A stretch of DNA of 64,000 bases from positions 434,001-498,000 of the forward strand of contig JBILBF010000002.1 in NCBI GenBank assembly GCA_044353855.1, read 5' to 3'. Source of the DNA: UKL13-3 sp044353855 (GTDB lineage: Bacteria; Bacteroidota; Bacteroidia; UKL13-3). Both the position numbers and the translations under genes were made by a program. This document shows positions 24,974-34,451 of this stretch, piece after piece. A model generated the notes under the pieces. That model made no database searches, was not told where the DNA came from, and saw only the letters and a list, made by a program, of their open reading frames with translations. Each line of letters starts with the position of its first letter. The stretch's first letter is position 1.

Positions 24974-27390
24974 TGGCTACCACACATAAATCTACTTCAG
25001 TAACATCGTGTTTTCATTGTGGTGATACCAGTGTAGATAGTATATTTTTTGACAATCATCAATTTTGTTGTGTGGGTTGTAAAAGCGTTTACCAACTGCT
25101 ATCACAAAACAATATGTGTAGTTACTATGATATTGAAAACACACCAGGCAGTACACAAAAAAATACCGTTTCGTCAAACGCTTTTGCATACTTAGATGAT
25201 GAAAAAGTATGCCAACAATTAATAAGCTATAAAGACGAAACAATAGCCAAGGTAATTTTCTTTATTCCTACCATGCATTGTAGTTCGTGTATTTGGTTGT
25301 TAGAACATTTATACAAACTCAATCCTAATATTAGCTATGCCAGAGTTCAGTTTCTAAAAAAGGAACTACATATTAGTTATTATCCCGAATCAACTAATTT
25401 ACGTCAAATAGTTACGTTGTTAAGCAATATTGGTTATGAGCCCGCCATTAGTTTACACAACTTAGAAAAGCAGGTAAAAAAAGAAGATAACCGTAAAATT
25501 AGTTATCAAATAGGTGTTGCTGGATTTTGTTTTGGCAATATTATGCTGCTAAGTTTTCCCGAATATTTTGGTTTGGATAGTTTTACAAAACAGTCGTTTT
25601 CACAATTATTTGGATACATCAACTTAGCTTTATCGCTTCCCGTGTTTTTGTTTAGTGCTCAAGATTATTTTAAGGCTGCATGGAAAGCCATTCAAAAACG
25701 ATTTATTAGCATTGACATTCCATTGGCGCTAGGCATTTTTGTGATGTTTGCACGCAGTACGTATGAAGTTATCAGTGGCAACGGAATTGGTTGGTTTGAC
25801 ACACATGCGGGTTTGGTTTTTTTCTTGCTAATAGGCAAATGGTTTCAACAAAAAACATTTGACACCTTATCTTTTGAACGAGATTACAAATCCTATTTTC
25901 CAGTTGCGGTAACTGTTTTAAAAAATAATGTAGACTTTACCATTCCCGTCAATTCATTGGTAATAGGTGATCGAATGTTAATTAGGAATAACGAACTCAT
26001 TCCTGCTGATGCTATATTATTAAAGGGAGATGCACACATCGATTTTAGTTTTGTGACAGGTGAATCGGAACCAGTAACAAAAGTATTAGGCGAAATTGTG
26101 TATGCTGGTGGAAGGCAAAAAGGTGCAACTATCGAGCTGGAAGTGTGCAAAAAAGTATCACAAAGTTACCTCACTCAATTGTGGAACAACGATACATTTA
26201 CCAAAGACCAACAAAGTGCTATCGAAAGTTTTCAGCAAACGGTAAGTCGTTATTTTACCATTGCATTATTGATAATAGCATTTGCTAGTGCTGGCTATTG
26301 GTTTGTGTTTAATCCTTCACTTGCCCTCAATGCTTTTACTGCTGTGCTGATCATTGCTTGTCCTTGTGCGTTAGCATTATCATGTCCTTTTGCTTTGGGA
26401 ACAGCCATGCGCGTATTAGGACGCAATCAATTTTACTTAAAATCTCCAAGTGTAGTGGAACAAATGGCCAATATGGATACGTTTGTTTTTGATAAAACAG
26501 GTACATTAACATTGCCTTCAGCTTCGGCAATTACTTACCAAGGAACAGAACTTACTATTTGTCAAAAACAGTTGGTATATGCTGCAGTTTCACAATCCAT
26601 TCATCCCCTCAGCCAAAAGTTAAAATCGTATTTACATCCAACAACATTGATACCTGTTGAAACTGTTAATGAAATAACTGGCAAAGGAATTACGGCTCAG
26701 ATAAACAACCATAAAATTGTTATAGGATCTCATTCATTTGTTTGGGATAAAACTCAGACAGAAATACAATCCAACTCATTAACAACAACTGTTTTTGTAA
26801 AAATAGATGGTAAGGTATTAGGGCATTTTGATATCCAACAAACATACAGAAGTGGACTCAAATCAATTCTTCAATTGCTTCAACAACCATACAGCAGCTA
26901 TTTACTTTCAGGTGATAATGATAATGAAAAAAAACAGCTGCTGACTTATTTCTCAACCGAAAACCAGTTACATTTTAATCAATCGCCTTCCAACAAATTA
27001 GACTTTATACAACAGTTACAATCAACTGGTAAAAAAGTAATCATGGTGGGTGATGGATTAAATGATGCAGGAGCCTTAAAAGCTGCTCATGTGGGCATTT
27101 CCGTTACCGAAAATACAGCGCATTTTTCGCCAGCAAGCGATGTGATTATGGATGCTTCAGTATTTGATAAATTACCTCAGTTTATGCGTTTTTCTAAACA
27201 AACATTAGGTATTATTCATGTTAGTTTTATCATCTCACTTTTATACAATATGATAGGATTGAGTTTTGCTGTTCAAGGAACGTTATCTCCTTTATTCGCG
27301 GCAATATTAATGCCTTTAAGTTCCATTACGATTATCACCTTTACAACTGTTTCAACATCATTCATTGCTAAAAAAATAGGATTACAATGA
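24973..27390 (+). CDS. ccoI: CcoI-type copper-transporting P-type ATPase
   Basis: An 805-residue P1B-type ATPase. The N-terminus carries a metal-binding segment with CFHC (13-16) and FCCVGC (31-36), then a heavy-metal-associated domain with CSSC (103-106). Membrane helices include the CPC motif (463-465). Other motifs are TGESEPV, the phosphorylation site DKTGTLT (Asp507) and GDGLNDAGAL. Proteins of this form beside ccoS and ccoN export copper to the cbb3 oxidase (CcoI/FixI). It overlaps the Rrf2 gene and ends 4 bp into the CcoS gene. Confidence 0.93.
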   Translation: MATTHKSTSVTSCFHCGDTSVDSIFFDNHQFCCVGCKSVYQLLSQNNMCSYYDIENTPGSTQKNTVSSNAFAYLDDEKVCQQLISYKDETIAKVIFFIPTMHCSSCIWLLEHLYKLNPNISYARVQFLKKELHISYYPESTNLRQIVTLLSNIGYEPAISLHNLEKQVKKEDNRKISYQIGVAGFCFGNIMLLSFPEYFGLDSFTKQSFSQLFGYINLALSLPVFLFSAQDYFKAAWKAIQKRFISIDIPLALGIFVMFARSTYEVISGNGIGWFDTHAGLVFFLLIGKWFQQKTFDTLSFERDYKSYFPVAVTVLKNNVDFTIPVNSLVIGDRMLIRNNELIPADAILLKGDAHIDFSFVTGESEPVTKVLGEIVYAGGRQKGATIELEVCKKVSQSYLTQLWNNDTFTKDQQSAIESFQQTVSRYFTIALLIIAFASAGYWFVFNPSLALNAFTAVLIIACPCALALSCPFALGTAMRVLGRNQFYLKSPSVVEQMANMDTFVFDKTGTLTLPSASAITYQGTELTICQKQLVYAAVSQSIHPLSQKLKSYLHPTTLIPVETVNEITGKGITAQINNHKIVIGSHSFVWDKTQTEIQSNSLTTTVFVKIDGKVLGHFDIQQTYRSGLKSILQLLQQPYSSYLLSGDNDNEKKQLLTYFSTENQLHFNQSPSNKLDFIQQLQSTGKKVIMVGDGLNDAGALKAAHVGISVTENTAHFSPASDVIMDASVFDKLPQFMRFSKQTLGIIHVSFIISLLYNMIGLSFAVQGTLSPLFAAILMPLSSITIITFTTVSTSFIAKKIGLQ

Positions 27391-27620
27391 GCGTACTCAT
27401 TATACTTATAGGTTGCAGTTTTTTATTAGCCGTTGGCTTTTTAATTGCATTTATATGGTCGGTAAAATCTGGGCAAATGGATGATGACTATACCCCATCT
27501 GTTCGAATTTTATTTGACGACTTTGCTGACAACACCAACAAAGAGAATGATGAGTTAGCATCATCAAACAATAGAACTCACAAAAAAAACTACTTAATAA
27601 CAAACAGCCATGCAAATTGA
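27387..27620 (+). CDS. ccoS: CcoS cbb3 oxidase assembly protein
   Basis: A 77-residue protein with one N-terminal membrane helix (about 2-26, with the FIWSVKSGQMDD sequence diagnostic of CcoS/FixS) and a polar tail. CcoS is required to insert cofactors into the cbb3 oxidase. It overlaps ccoI by 4 bp and the next gene by 11 bp, a tightly packed operon. The C-terminal tail (about 30 residues) is longer than in many CcoS proteins. Confidence 0.88.
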   Translation: MSVLIILIGCSFLLAVGFLIAFIWSVKSGQMDDDYTPSVRILFDDFADNTNKENDELASSNNRTHKKNYLITNSHAN

Positions 27621-29736
27621 AAAATTCCACTACGACAACAAAATTGTGAGAGACTTCGCAATTGCTACTATCATCTTTGGTGTGGTAGGAATGTTGGTTG
27701 GATTGCTTGCAGCAATTCAGCTTTATGAACCCGCAGCCAACCTCGGAAACCAATATACTACATTTGGCAGAATACGTCCGTTGCATACCAATGCAATCAT
27801 TTTCGCGTTTGTGGGTAATGCTATTTTTATGGGTGTGTATTACTCGCTACAACGCCTTTGCAAAGCCCGAATGTTCAGTGATGTATTAAGCCGAATTCAC
27901 TTTTGGGGCTGGCAAACTATTATTTTACTTGCAGCCATTTCCCTTCCTTTAGGGTATACTACATCCAAAGAGTATGCGGAGCTTGAATGGCCAATTGATA
28001 TCATGATTGCATTGGTGTGGGTTGCCTTTGGAATCAATATGATTGGTACCATTATTAAACGGAGAGAAAAACAAATGTATGTTGCTATTTGGTTTTACTT
28101 AGCAACATTTGTTACAGTAGCTGTTTTGCATATTGTAAACTCTATTGAACTTCCAATAAGCTTAACCAAAAGTTATTCGGTATATGCTGGTGTGCAAGAT
28201 GCTTTGGTACAATGGTGGTATGGTCATAATGCTGTTGCGTTTTTTCTAACAACACCTTTTTTGGGAATGATGTATTATTTTTTACCCAAAGCTGCTGGCC
28301 GTCCAGTATACTCATATAAACTTTCTATTTTACATTTTTGGTCGCTCATATTTTTATACATATGGGCAGGACCACACCATTTGTTGTATAGCTCGTTACC
28401 CGATTGGGCACAATCTTTAGGAGTAGTATTTTCCATTATGCTTATTGCTCCATCATGGGGTGGTATGGTCAATGGTTTATTAACCTTGCGAGGTGCTTGG
28501 GATAAAGTGCGCGATGAGCCTATTTTAAAAATGTTTGCCGTAGGAATTACCGCTTATGGTATGGCAACATTTGAAGGTCCATTGTTGTCCTTAAAAAACG
28601 TAAATGCTATTGCCCATTTTACCGATTGGATTGTTGCCCATGTGCATGTTGGTGCTTTGGGTTGGAATGGGTTATTAACCTTTGCCATTTTGTATTGGAT
28701 TATTCCACGCATTTACAACACCACTATTTACTCTAAACAATTAATGAATACTCACTTTTGGTTAGCTACATTGGGTATTGTTTTTTATGCTATTCCAATG
28801 TATTGGAGTGGATTTACTCAAGGCCTTATGTGGAAAGAATTTACTGCCGAAGGCACCCTTCAATATCCAGAGTTTTTAAAAATAACGATACAAATTTTAC
28901 CCTTACATATCCTTCGTTCTGTTGGTGGAACTTTATATTTAAGCGGATTTTTAGTGTTGGTATACAATATTGTAAAAACAATCAAACAAGGTTCGCTTAT
29001 TGCTAATGAAGCGGCCGAAGCTCCTGCATTGGAAAAATCTACATTATTTAAAAAAGGTGAATTTTGGCATGCTGCTTTGGAGAAAAAACCCATCACCTTT
29101 ACCATATTGGCTATTGTAATGATTGCCATTGGTGGTGCCGTGGAAATGATACCCACGTTTACCATTAAATCAAACATTCCAACTATTGCTAGTGTAAAAC
29201 CATACACACCTTTAGAATTACAAGGACGAGATATTTATATACGTGAAGGGTGCAACACTTGCCATTCTCAAATGATCAGACCATTCCGTTCGGAAACGGA
29301 ACGCTACATGGGTGAGTATTCAAAAGCAGGTGAATATGTGTATGACCATCCATTTTTATGGGGCTCAAAACGTACCGGACCAGATTTGATGCGCGAAGGA
29401 GGAAAATATCCTGATAGCTGGCATTATTACCACATGATAGATCCTCGTAGCATGTCGCCTAGTAGTATTATGCCACAGTATTCGTGGTTGGCTGATCAAG
29501 ATTTGGATATGACTACAACCGAAAGCAAGTTAAAAGCGATGAGAACATTGGGTGTGCCATACACACAAGCAGAAATTGACAATGGGAATACTGCATTGCA
29601 AACACAAGCAACTGCCATTGCCGATAATCTTAAAAAGGAAGGCATAGCAATTGATAGCAAAAAAGAACTGATTTCTGTTATTGCATACCTTCAACGAATG
29701 GGTACCGACATCAAAAAACAAACCTCAAGCAACTAA
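27610..29736 (+). CDS. ccoN: Fused cbb3-type cytochrome oxidase subunits I and II (CcoNO)
   Basis: A 708-residue fusion. Residues 1 to about 470 are the CcoN catalytic subunit with multiple helices; a heme b ligand is His59 in RPLHTNA, and WWYGHNAVAFF and HFTDWIVAHVHVGALG supply further heme and CuB ligands. A linker region follows, then a CcoO domain with a c-type heme motif CNTCH at residues 548-552 and MIRPFRSETERYMGEYS. The enzyme reduces O2 with high affinity. The fused form is common in Bacteroidota. It overlaps ccoS by 11 bp. Confidence 0.95.
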   Translation: MQIEKFHYDNKIVRDFAIATIIFGVVGMLVGLLAAIQLYEPAANLGNQYTTFGRIRPLHTNAIIFAFVGNAIFMGVYYSLQRLCKARMFSDVLSRIHFWGWQTIILLAAISLPLGYTTSKEYAELEWPIDIMIALVWVAFGINMIGTIIKRREKQMYVAIWFYLATFVTVAVLHIVNSIELPISLTKSYSVYAGVQDALVQWWYGHNAVAFFLTTPFLGMMYYFLPKAAGRPVYSYKLSILHFWSLIFLYIWAGPHHLLYSSLPDWAQSLGVVFSIMLIAPSWGGMVNGLLTLRGAWDKVRDEPILKMFAVGITAYGMATFEGPLLSLKNVNAIAHFTDWIVAHVHVGALGWNGLLTFAILYWIIPRIYNTTIYSKQLMNTHFWLATLGIVFYAIPMYWSGFTQGLMWKEFTAEGTLQYPEFLKITIQILPLHILRSVGGTLYLSGFLVLVYNIVKTIKQGSLIANEAAEAPALEKSTLFKKGEFWHAALEKKPITFTILAIVMIAIGGAVEMIPTFTIKSNIPTIASVKPYTPLELQGRDIYIREGCNTCHSQMIRPFRSETERYMGEYSKAGEYVYDHPFLWGSKRTGPDLMREGGKYPDSWHYYHMIDPRSMSPSSIMPQYSWLADQDLDMTTTESKLKAMRTLGVPYTQAEIDNGNTALQTQATAIADNLKKEGIAIDSKKELISVIAYLQRMGTDIKKQTSSN

Positions 29737-29740
29737 AAAT

Positions 29741-29899
29741 ATGAAACAATTTTTAGCAAATGTCCAAGGTGTTGACGGGTATCTCATCTTCTCCATGATT
29801 GTGTTTTTTACCTTTTTTGTTGGCTTGGTATGGTGGGTGGTTAAAGCCGATAAAAAGTATATCGATAAAATGAAAAATATTCCACTTGATAATAATTAA
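29741..29899 (+). CDS. ccoQ: CcoQ-like small cbb3 oxidase subunit
   Basis: A 52-residue protein with a single membrane helix (about 14-36) and a short charged tail (KADKKYIDKMKNIP). Size, topology and position between ccoNO and ccoP fit CcoQ/FixQ, a stabilising subunit of the cbb3 oxidase. Sequence similarity in this family is low, so the call depends on context. I chose the ATG at 29741, 4 bp after the ccoNO stop, over the upstream ORF edge at 29681. Confidence 0.7.
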   Translation: MKQFLANVQGVDGYLIFSMIVFFTFFVGLVWWVVKADKKYIDKMKNIPLDNN

Positions 29900-29903
29900 A
29901 ACG

Positions 29904-30776
29904 ATGAACAAGATAAAATTAACCCTATTAATGCTAGCCTTTGCTACTACAACAATGGCACAGCAACCTGTTTCTACTACTTCTGTGTCGTTTCACGAAG
30001 TCATGTTGGGGATTATCGTTGCTCTCCTCGCAGTTGTTTTAGTACTGCTTGTGATTACATTACAAAAAGTAGTTTACGTATTCAAAAAAGAAACATTAGG
30101 CGAAAGTTATGATGAAGTAAATGAAGTTTCGACTTGGGAAAAACTGCTTAGCCTAAAACCGTTGGCTGCCGAAAAAGAGATTGAACTCGACCATGATTTT
30201 GATGGTATTAAAGAGTTGAATAATCCTATTCCATTTTGGTTCAACTTACTTTTTGGTGTAACCATAGTGGTTGGAATTGCTTATTTTTTGGTATACCATG
30301 TTTTCGAATCAGCACCGCTTCAAAGCAAAGAATATGAAACAGAATTGATAGAAGCCGAAGCATCAAAACAAGCGTATATTTTAAAGGCTGGAAATTTAAT
30401 TGATGAAAACAGTGTAGTCTTATTGGCTGATGCTGCTTTATTAAATAAAGGGAAAGAAATTTATGTTTCGAAGTGTGTGGTATGCCATGGTGCAAATGGA
30501 GAAGGTATTGTAGGTCCTAATCTTACAGACGATTTTTGGATACATGGTGGCGATTTACAATCCATCTTCAAAACCATTAAATATGGTGTACCTTCGAAAG
30601 GGATGGTTGCTTGGCAAAACTCCTTAAATGGAGGACAAATGCAACAACTTGCTAGTTTTATACTCACACTACAAGGCACAAATCCTGCAGGAGGTAAAGC
30701 ACCCCAAGGAGTTAAAGTTACAACCGCAGCCGATTCAACAATAGCTGCCGTTAACTCAACGATGCGTACTCAATAA
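29904..30776 (+). CDS. ccoP: cbb3-type oxidase c-type cytochrome subunit CcoP
   Basis: A 290-residue membrane-anchored cytochrome c. There is an N-terminal signal-like segment, a first membrane helix (about residues 31-55), a second (about 110-135), and a periplasmic c-type domain with a single CVVCH (191-195). The axial Met is in the KGMVAWQ segment. CcoP transfers electrons to CcoO/CcoN. Classical CcoP has two hemes; only one CxxCH is seen here, as in many Bacteroidota. The ATG at 29904 is 4 bp after the ccoQ stop. Confidence 0.9.
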   Translation: MNKIKLTLLMLAFATTTMAQQPVSTTSVSFHEVMLGIIVALLAVVLVLLVITLQKVVYVFKKETLGESYDEVNEVSTWEKLLSLKPLAAEKEIELDHDFDGIKELNNPIPFWFNLLFGVTIVVGIAYFLVYHVFESAPLQSKEYETELIEAEASKQAYILKAGNLIDENSVVLLADAALLNKGKEIYVSKCVVCHGANGEGIVGPNLTDDFWIHGGDLQSIFKTIKYGVPSKGMVAWQNSLNGGQMQQLASFILTLQGTNPAGGKAPQGVKVTTAADSTIAAVNSTMRTQ

Positions 30777-30783
30777 AAAAATA

Positions 30784-32199
30784 ATGAACCAGCAAACAAC
30801 AGTTGCAGATGGAGAAGAATACCGCAATCATCTATCTTTAATAGATAAAGGTGGCGATCGCAATTGGGTATATCCCAAAAAACCGAAAGGACCGCTTTAT
30901 ACAGGCAGAACTTGGTTTAGCATCTTTTTAATGGCATTGTTGTTTGCTGGTCCATTTATTCAACTCAATGGTCATCCTGTTTTATTATTGAATATACTTG
31001 AACGTAAATTTATCATTTTAGGCATACCCTTTTGGCCACAAGACTTACCCCTTTTTGCTTTACTCATGCTCACCTTTGTGGTTTTTATAATTGTTTGGAC
31101 AGTAGTGTTTGGGCGTGTATTTTGTGGTTGGGCGTGCCCTCAAACAATTTTTATGGAAATGCTATTTCGCAAAATAGAATATTGGATTGAAGGCGATTTT
31201 AAGGCACAACAAAAACTAGATAACCAAGAATGGGATACCGAAAAAATTATTAAAAAATCGAGTAAACATGTGCTGTTTTTTATACTCGCTGTATGGATTG
31301 CGAATACTTTTTTAAGTTATGTAATTGGAATTGATGAAGTAAAAAAATTAATTACCGATGGCCCTTTGGAACATATGGGAAAATTTGTTGCGCTGCTCAT
31401 TTTTTCTACTGTGTTTTATGCAGTTTTTGCTAAGTTCAGGGAAATCATTTGCATCGTGGTATGCCCTTATGGAAGGCTTCAGGGACTGATGTTAGATAAA
31501 AACTCCATTGTTGTTGCCTATGATTTTATCAGAGGCGAGCCTCGTGGGTTTCGCAAAAAAGGAGTTGAACAACATTTAGGTGATTGTGTAGATTGCCATC
31601 GTTGTGTGCAAGTGTGTCCAACTGGAATTGATATTCGAAATGGAACACAATTAGAATGTATTAATTGTACGGCATGTATTGATGAGTGCAATGATGTAAT
31701 GCTAAAAACACATCAGCCTAAAGGATTGATTCGGTATGCTTCACAAGAAGAAATGACAACGGGTAAGGTAAATAAAATTACACCCAGAAGCATTGCCTAT
31801 ATGTCTATTCTTGCCTTGTTGGTGGGCGTACTAAGTTATTTGCTCATCACACGAAAAGCTATTGATGCAACGGTATTGCGCACCCCAGGAATGCTGTTTC
31901 AAGAACAAAGTGAGGGCAATATTAGCAATATGTATAATTTTGAAGTTGTAAATAAAACGTTTACCGATAATACAATTGATATAAAAGTTATATCACCAGC
32001 AAATGCTCATTTAAAAATGGTTGACCGAGATAGTTCACAGTTTTTATTAGCCGAAGATGCATTGGTAAAGGGTTCATTTTTTATCATCATTCCACAAAAA
32101 AATATTAGTGCCAATAATACAGAAACAACAATTGAAGTATATAACAACGGTATCTTAACAAATACACTTAAAACCAATTTTGTTGCACCTGTAAAATAA
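30784..32199 (+). CDS. ccoG: Cytochrome oxidase accessory protein CcoG
   Basis: A 471-residue polyferredoxin-like membrane protein. It has N-terminal helices (about 45-65 and 80-110), the CGWACPQTIFMEM motif, a central region with two ferredoxin-type cysteine clusters (CVDCHRCVQVCP and CINCTACIDEC), a further helix (about 335-355) and a C-terminal immunoglobulin-like region. CcoG/RdxA reduces Cu(II) for cbb3 oxidase assembly. It is 7 bp after ccoP. Confidence 0.93.
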   Translation: MNQQTTVADGEEYRNHLSLIDKGGDRNWVYPKKPKGPLYTGRTWFSIFLMALLFAGPFIQLNGHPVLLLNILERKFIILGIPFWPQDLPLFALLMLTFVVFIIVWTVVFGRVFCGWACPQTIFMEMLFRKIEYWIEGDFKAQQKLDNQEWDTEKIIKKSSKHVLFFILAVWIANTFLSYVIGIDEVKKLITDGPLEHMGKFVALLIFSTVFYAVFAKFREIICIVVCPYGRLQGLMLDKNSIVVAYDFIRGEPRGFRKKGVEQHLGDCVDCHRCVQVCPTGIDIRNGTQLECINCTACIDECNDVMLKTHQPKGLIRYASQEEMTTGKVNKITPRSIAYMSILALLVGVLSYLLITRKAIDATVLRTPGMLFQEQSEGNISNMYNFEVVNKTFTDNTIDIKVISPANAHLKMVDRDSSQFLLAEDALVKGSFFIIIPQKNISANNTETTIEVYNNGILTNTLKTNFVAPVK

Positions 32200-32248
32200 G
32201 ATTATTTGCTTTTTTATAATAACGACTAACTTAATTAATATACAACTA

Positions 32249-32683
32249 ATGAAATTAAACTGGGGACATAAATTGGTGTTTTTTGCAGGCTTATTTATGG
32301 TATTTATTATTGTAATGGTATACCGCATTAGCATGCAAAAAATAGATTTAGTGGATGAAAATTATTACGAAAATGGCATTCGGTATCAAGATGAGATTAA
32401 TAAGTTTGCTTTAGGAGCAACTGTTCATCCTAGTATATTGGTTGATACGGTTAACAAACAACTTACGTTTACCGCTGATGCAGAAACCATATTATCAGGC
32501 AAGCTTTTATTGTATAGGCCGTCCAATGAACTGTTAGATTTTAACGTACCTTTTGAATTGCCTCACGGAGGTGTATTTGTATATTCAATTGCACAATTGG
32601 GTAAAGGTCCTTGGAAAGCAACGTTTGAATGGAGCCTTGGGGGTAAGTTAATGGCATCCGAAAAACAGTTTATCATTCAATGA
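32249..32683 (+). CDS. FixH family protein
   Basis: A 144-residue protein with one N-terminal membrane helix (about residues 9-29) and a periplasmic beta-rich domain. The DLVDENYYENGIRYQDEI segment after the helix is typical of FixH/CcoH, which binds the cbb3 complex during assembly. Position between ccoG and a SafE-like protein supports this. Its stop overlaps the next ATG by 4 bp. Confidence 0.85.
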   Translation: MKLNWGHKLVFFAGLFMVFIIVMVYRISMQKIDLVDENYYENGIRYQDEINKFALGATVHPSILVDTVNKQLTFTADAETILSGKLLLYRPSNELLDFNVPFELPHGGVFVYSIAQLGKGPWKATFEWSLGGKLMASEKQFIIQ

Positions 32684-33378
32684 TTTTTGTAACAGCTTTT
32701 ATTACTGGATTACTTGGCAGCTTTCATTGTGCCGGTATGTGTGGCCCAATTGCTCTGGCAACTCCAACAGTTGGTCGAACACTTGCTGCAAAATTAGGGA
32801 GTAAATGTATCTATAATTTGGGGCGCATTGTTACGTATTGCATTTTAGGTGCATTGCTTGGTGCTTTTGGCTTAGGGTTAAAGTTAGCAGGACTTCAACA
32901 AAGTATTAGTATAGCGGCAGGTATTATCATTATTTTGGGTGTAATAGCCTCCACTAATTTTTTACACTCCATAGTGGGGAATCCATTTTCAATGCTCAAA
33001 CAACACGTTGCAGCAAAATTATTTCACACCAAATCATACCCTGCATTATTTTTGATTGGTCTCCTCAATGGATTGTTACCCTGTGGATTTGTATACATAG
33101 GTTTAATAGGATCGGTAGCAACACAAAGTGTATTGGAAGGTGCACTGTTTATGGCACTGTTCGGATTAGGTACATTTCCAATGATGTTTGGTATTTCAGT
33201 TTTAGGGCAGTTTATATCCGCATCCATTCGCAGTAGCATAAACCGTTTTACACCCGTATTTGCCATTATCATTGGTTGCCTATTTATTTTGCGTGGTCTC
33301 AATATAGGTATTCCTTATGTGAGTCCAAAAATATCAAATAACCATACTCATGTTGAAGATTGTTGTAAGGTGAAGTAG
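32680..33378 (+). CDS. Sulfite exporter TauE/SafE-like membrane protein of the cbb3 operon
   Basis: A 232-residue protein with about six helices. Markers are TGLLGSFHCAGMCGPIALA at the N-terminus (Cys-rich CAGMCGP) and LLNGLLPCGFVYIGL later. This is the UreH-like/TauE-SafE group often located in cbb3 operons and proposed to aid copper delivery. Transport of sulfite is not implied. Its C-terminus has a small His/Cys cluster (HTHVEDCC). It is the last gene before the terminator. Confidence 0.8.
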   Translation: MIFVTAFITGLLGSFHCAGMCGPIALATPTVGRTLAAKLGSKCIYNLGRIVTYCILGALLGAFGLGLKLAGLQQSISIAAGIIIILGVIASTNFLHSIVGNPFSMLKQHVAAKLFHTKSYPALFLIGLLNGLLPCGFVYIGLIGSVATQSVLEGALFMALFGLGTFPMMFGISVLGQFISASIRSSINRFTPVFAIIIGCLFILRGLNIGIPYVSPKISNNHTHVEDCCKVK

Positions 33379-33407
33379 GTAAGTTAAAATATTTAACTCA
33401 TTAACAT

Positions 33408-33441
33408 AAAAAAAGCTCTGCAAGTATGCGGAGCTTTTTTT
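33408..33441. terminator. Bidirectional terminator between cbb3 operon and tRNA-Lys
   Basis: An A-run, then stem AGCTCTGC with GCGGAGCT (one U-G pair) around a 6-nt loop AAGTAT, then a T-run. With A and T runs on both sides it can serve the plus-strand cbb3 operon and the minus-strand tRNA-Lys. Confidence 0.8.
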
Positions 33442-33442
33442 G

Positions 33443-33516
33443 TGATCCAGCTGGGACTCGAACCCAGGACCCCTACATTAAAAGTGTAATGCTCTACCAG
33501 CTGAGCTACTGAATCA
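33443..33516 (-). tRNA. tRNA-Lys (anticodon TTT)
   Basis: A cloverleaf can be folded on the minus strand: acceptor TGATTCA with TGGATCA (one wobble), D arm GCTC/GAGC, anticodon stem TTACA/TGTAG with loop CTTTTAA (anticodon TTT), and T arm CTGGG TTCGAGT CCCAG. The CCA end is not encoded. Length is 74 nt. Confidence 0.95.
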
Positions 33517-33552
33517 TTGTTAACGCAAATAGTTTTTTTGTTAACGAGGGTG

Positions 33553-33582
33553 CAAAAATAAACCAGTTTTTGATTTGGGCAA
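33553..33582 (-). promoter_or_regulatory. Promoter of tRNA-Lys
   Basis: On the minus strand, a TTG -33 element (33580-33582) is 19 bp from TATTTTTG (33553-33560), a perfect match to TAnnTTTG. The spacing is that of vegetative Bacteroidota promoters. The tRNA begins about 37 bp downstream. Confidence 0.7.
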
Positions 33583-33653
33583 CTATTTGACAAAAAAAAC
33601 TTAGCAAATCGGCAAACGTATCTTCATTATGAGCCGTTTAGTTTTTATACATC

Positions 33654-34442
33654 TTATATAACTTGCAAATTAAACCCTAAACCATACAACACTATAATCA
33701 TTAGACCAACTCCTATGCGGTACCAGCCAAATAGTTTAAATCCATATTTGGTTACATAATGTATAAATCCTTTGATGGCAATTAAGGCTACTATAAAAGC
33801 TACAATATTGCCTACTGCTAATGCTGTAAGTTCATCTGTACCAAAAACGTTTCCTTCTTTTATATAGTTATACAACTTATACACGGTGGCTGCAAACATG
33901 GTTGGTACAGCCAAAAAAAATGAAAACTCTGCAGCTGCTTTACGAGATAGTTTTTGTTGCAAACCACCAATGATAGTTGCAGCTGAACGAGATACTCCCG
34001 GAATCATGGCTACAACCTGAAACAGGCCAATTTTAAAAGCTTTCGGATAGGTTAGTTCATCGTTGGTTTGGGTTTGACTAAACCATTTATCCATAAACAA
34101 CAATACAATACCCCCTAAAAATAGAGTAATACCTACTACCAATGCATTTTCGAGCAAAGCATCAATTTGATCATTAAACAATTTGCCAAAAATTGCAGCC
34201 GGAATAAAGGCAACCAACAGGGTGATGTAAAACTGGAAGCTTTGCACAAACTTTTTCCAATACAAAACAACCACCGAAAGAATGGCACCTAATTGTATAG
34301 CAACGGTAAACACTTTGACAAAATGATTGGATTGAATACCCATCATACTTGAGGCAATAATCATATGCCCTGTTGATGAAACGGGTAAAAATTCAGTGAG
34401 TCCTTCTATAATAGCTAGGATTACTGCTTGAAAAATGCTCAT
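33654..34442 (-). CDS. uppP: Undecaprenyl-diphosphatase UppP (BacA)
   Basis: A 262-residue integral membrane phosphatase that regenerates undecaprenyl phosphate for peptidoglycan synthesis. Signatures are IIEGLTEFLPVSSTGHMI at the N-terminus and the MIPGVSRSAATIIGG motif in the middle; about eight helices are visible. It follows DUF3098 and ftsX genes on the minus strand, a common Bacteroidota order. Confidence 0.94.
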   Translation of the reverse strand: MSIFQAVILAIIEGLTEFLPVSSTGHMIIASSMMGIQSNHFVKVFTVAIQLGAILSVVVLYWKKFVQSFQFYITLLVAFIPAAIFGKLFNDQIDALLENALVVGITLFLGGIVLLFMDKWFSQTQTNDELTYPKAFKIGLFQVVAMIPGVSRSAATIIGGLQQKLSRKAAAEFSFFLAVPTMFAATVYKLYNYIKEGNVFGTDELTALAVGNIVAFIVALIAIKGFIHYVTKYGFKLFGWYRIGVGLMIIVLYGLGFNLQVI

Positions 34443-34451
34443 ACAAAAAGA

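Noticed and set aside
32680..33378. Sulfite exporter
   Set aside because: The operon context and the CAGMCGP motif point to the cbb3-linked SafE-like group; no sulfur metabolism genes are nearby.
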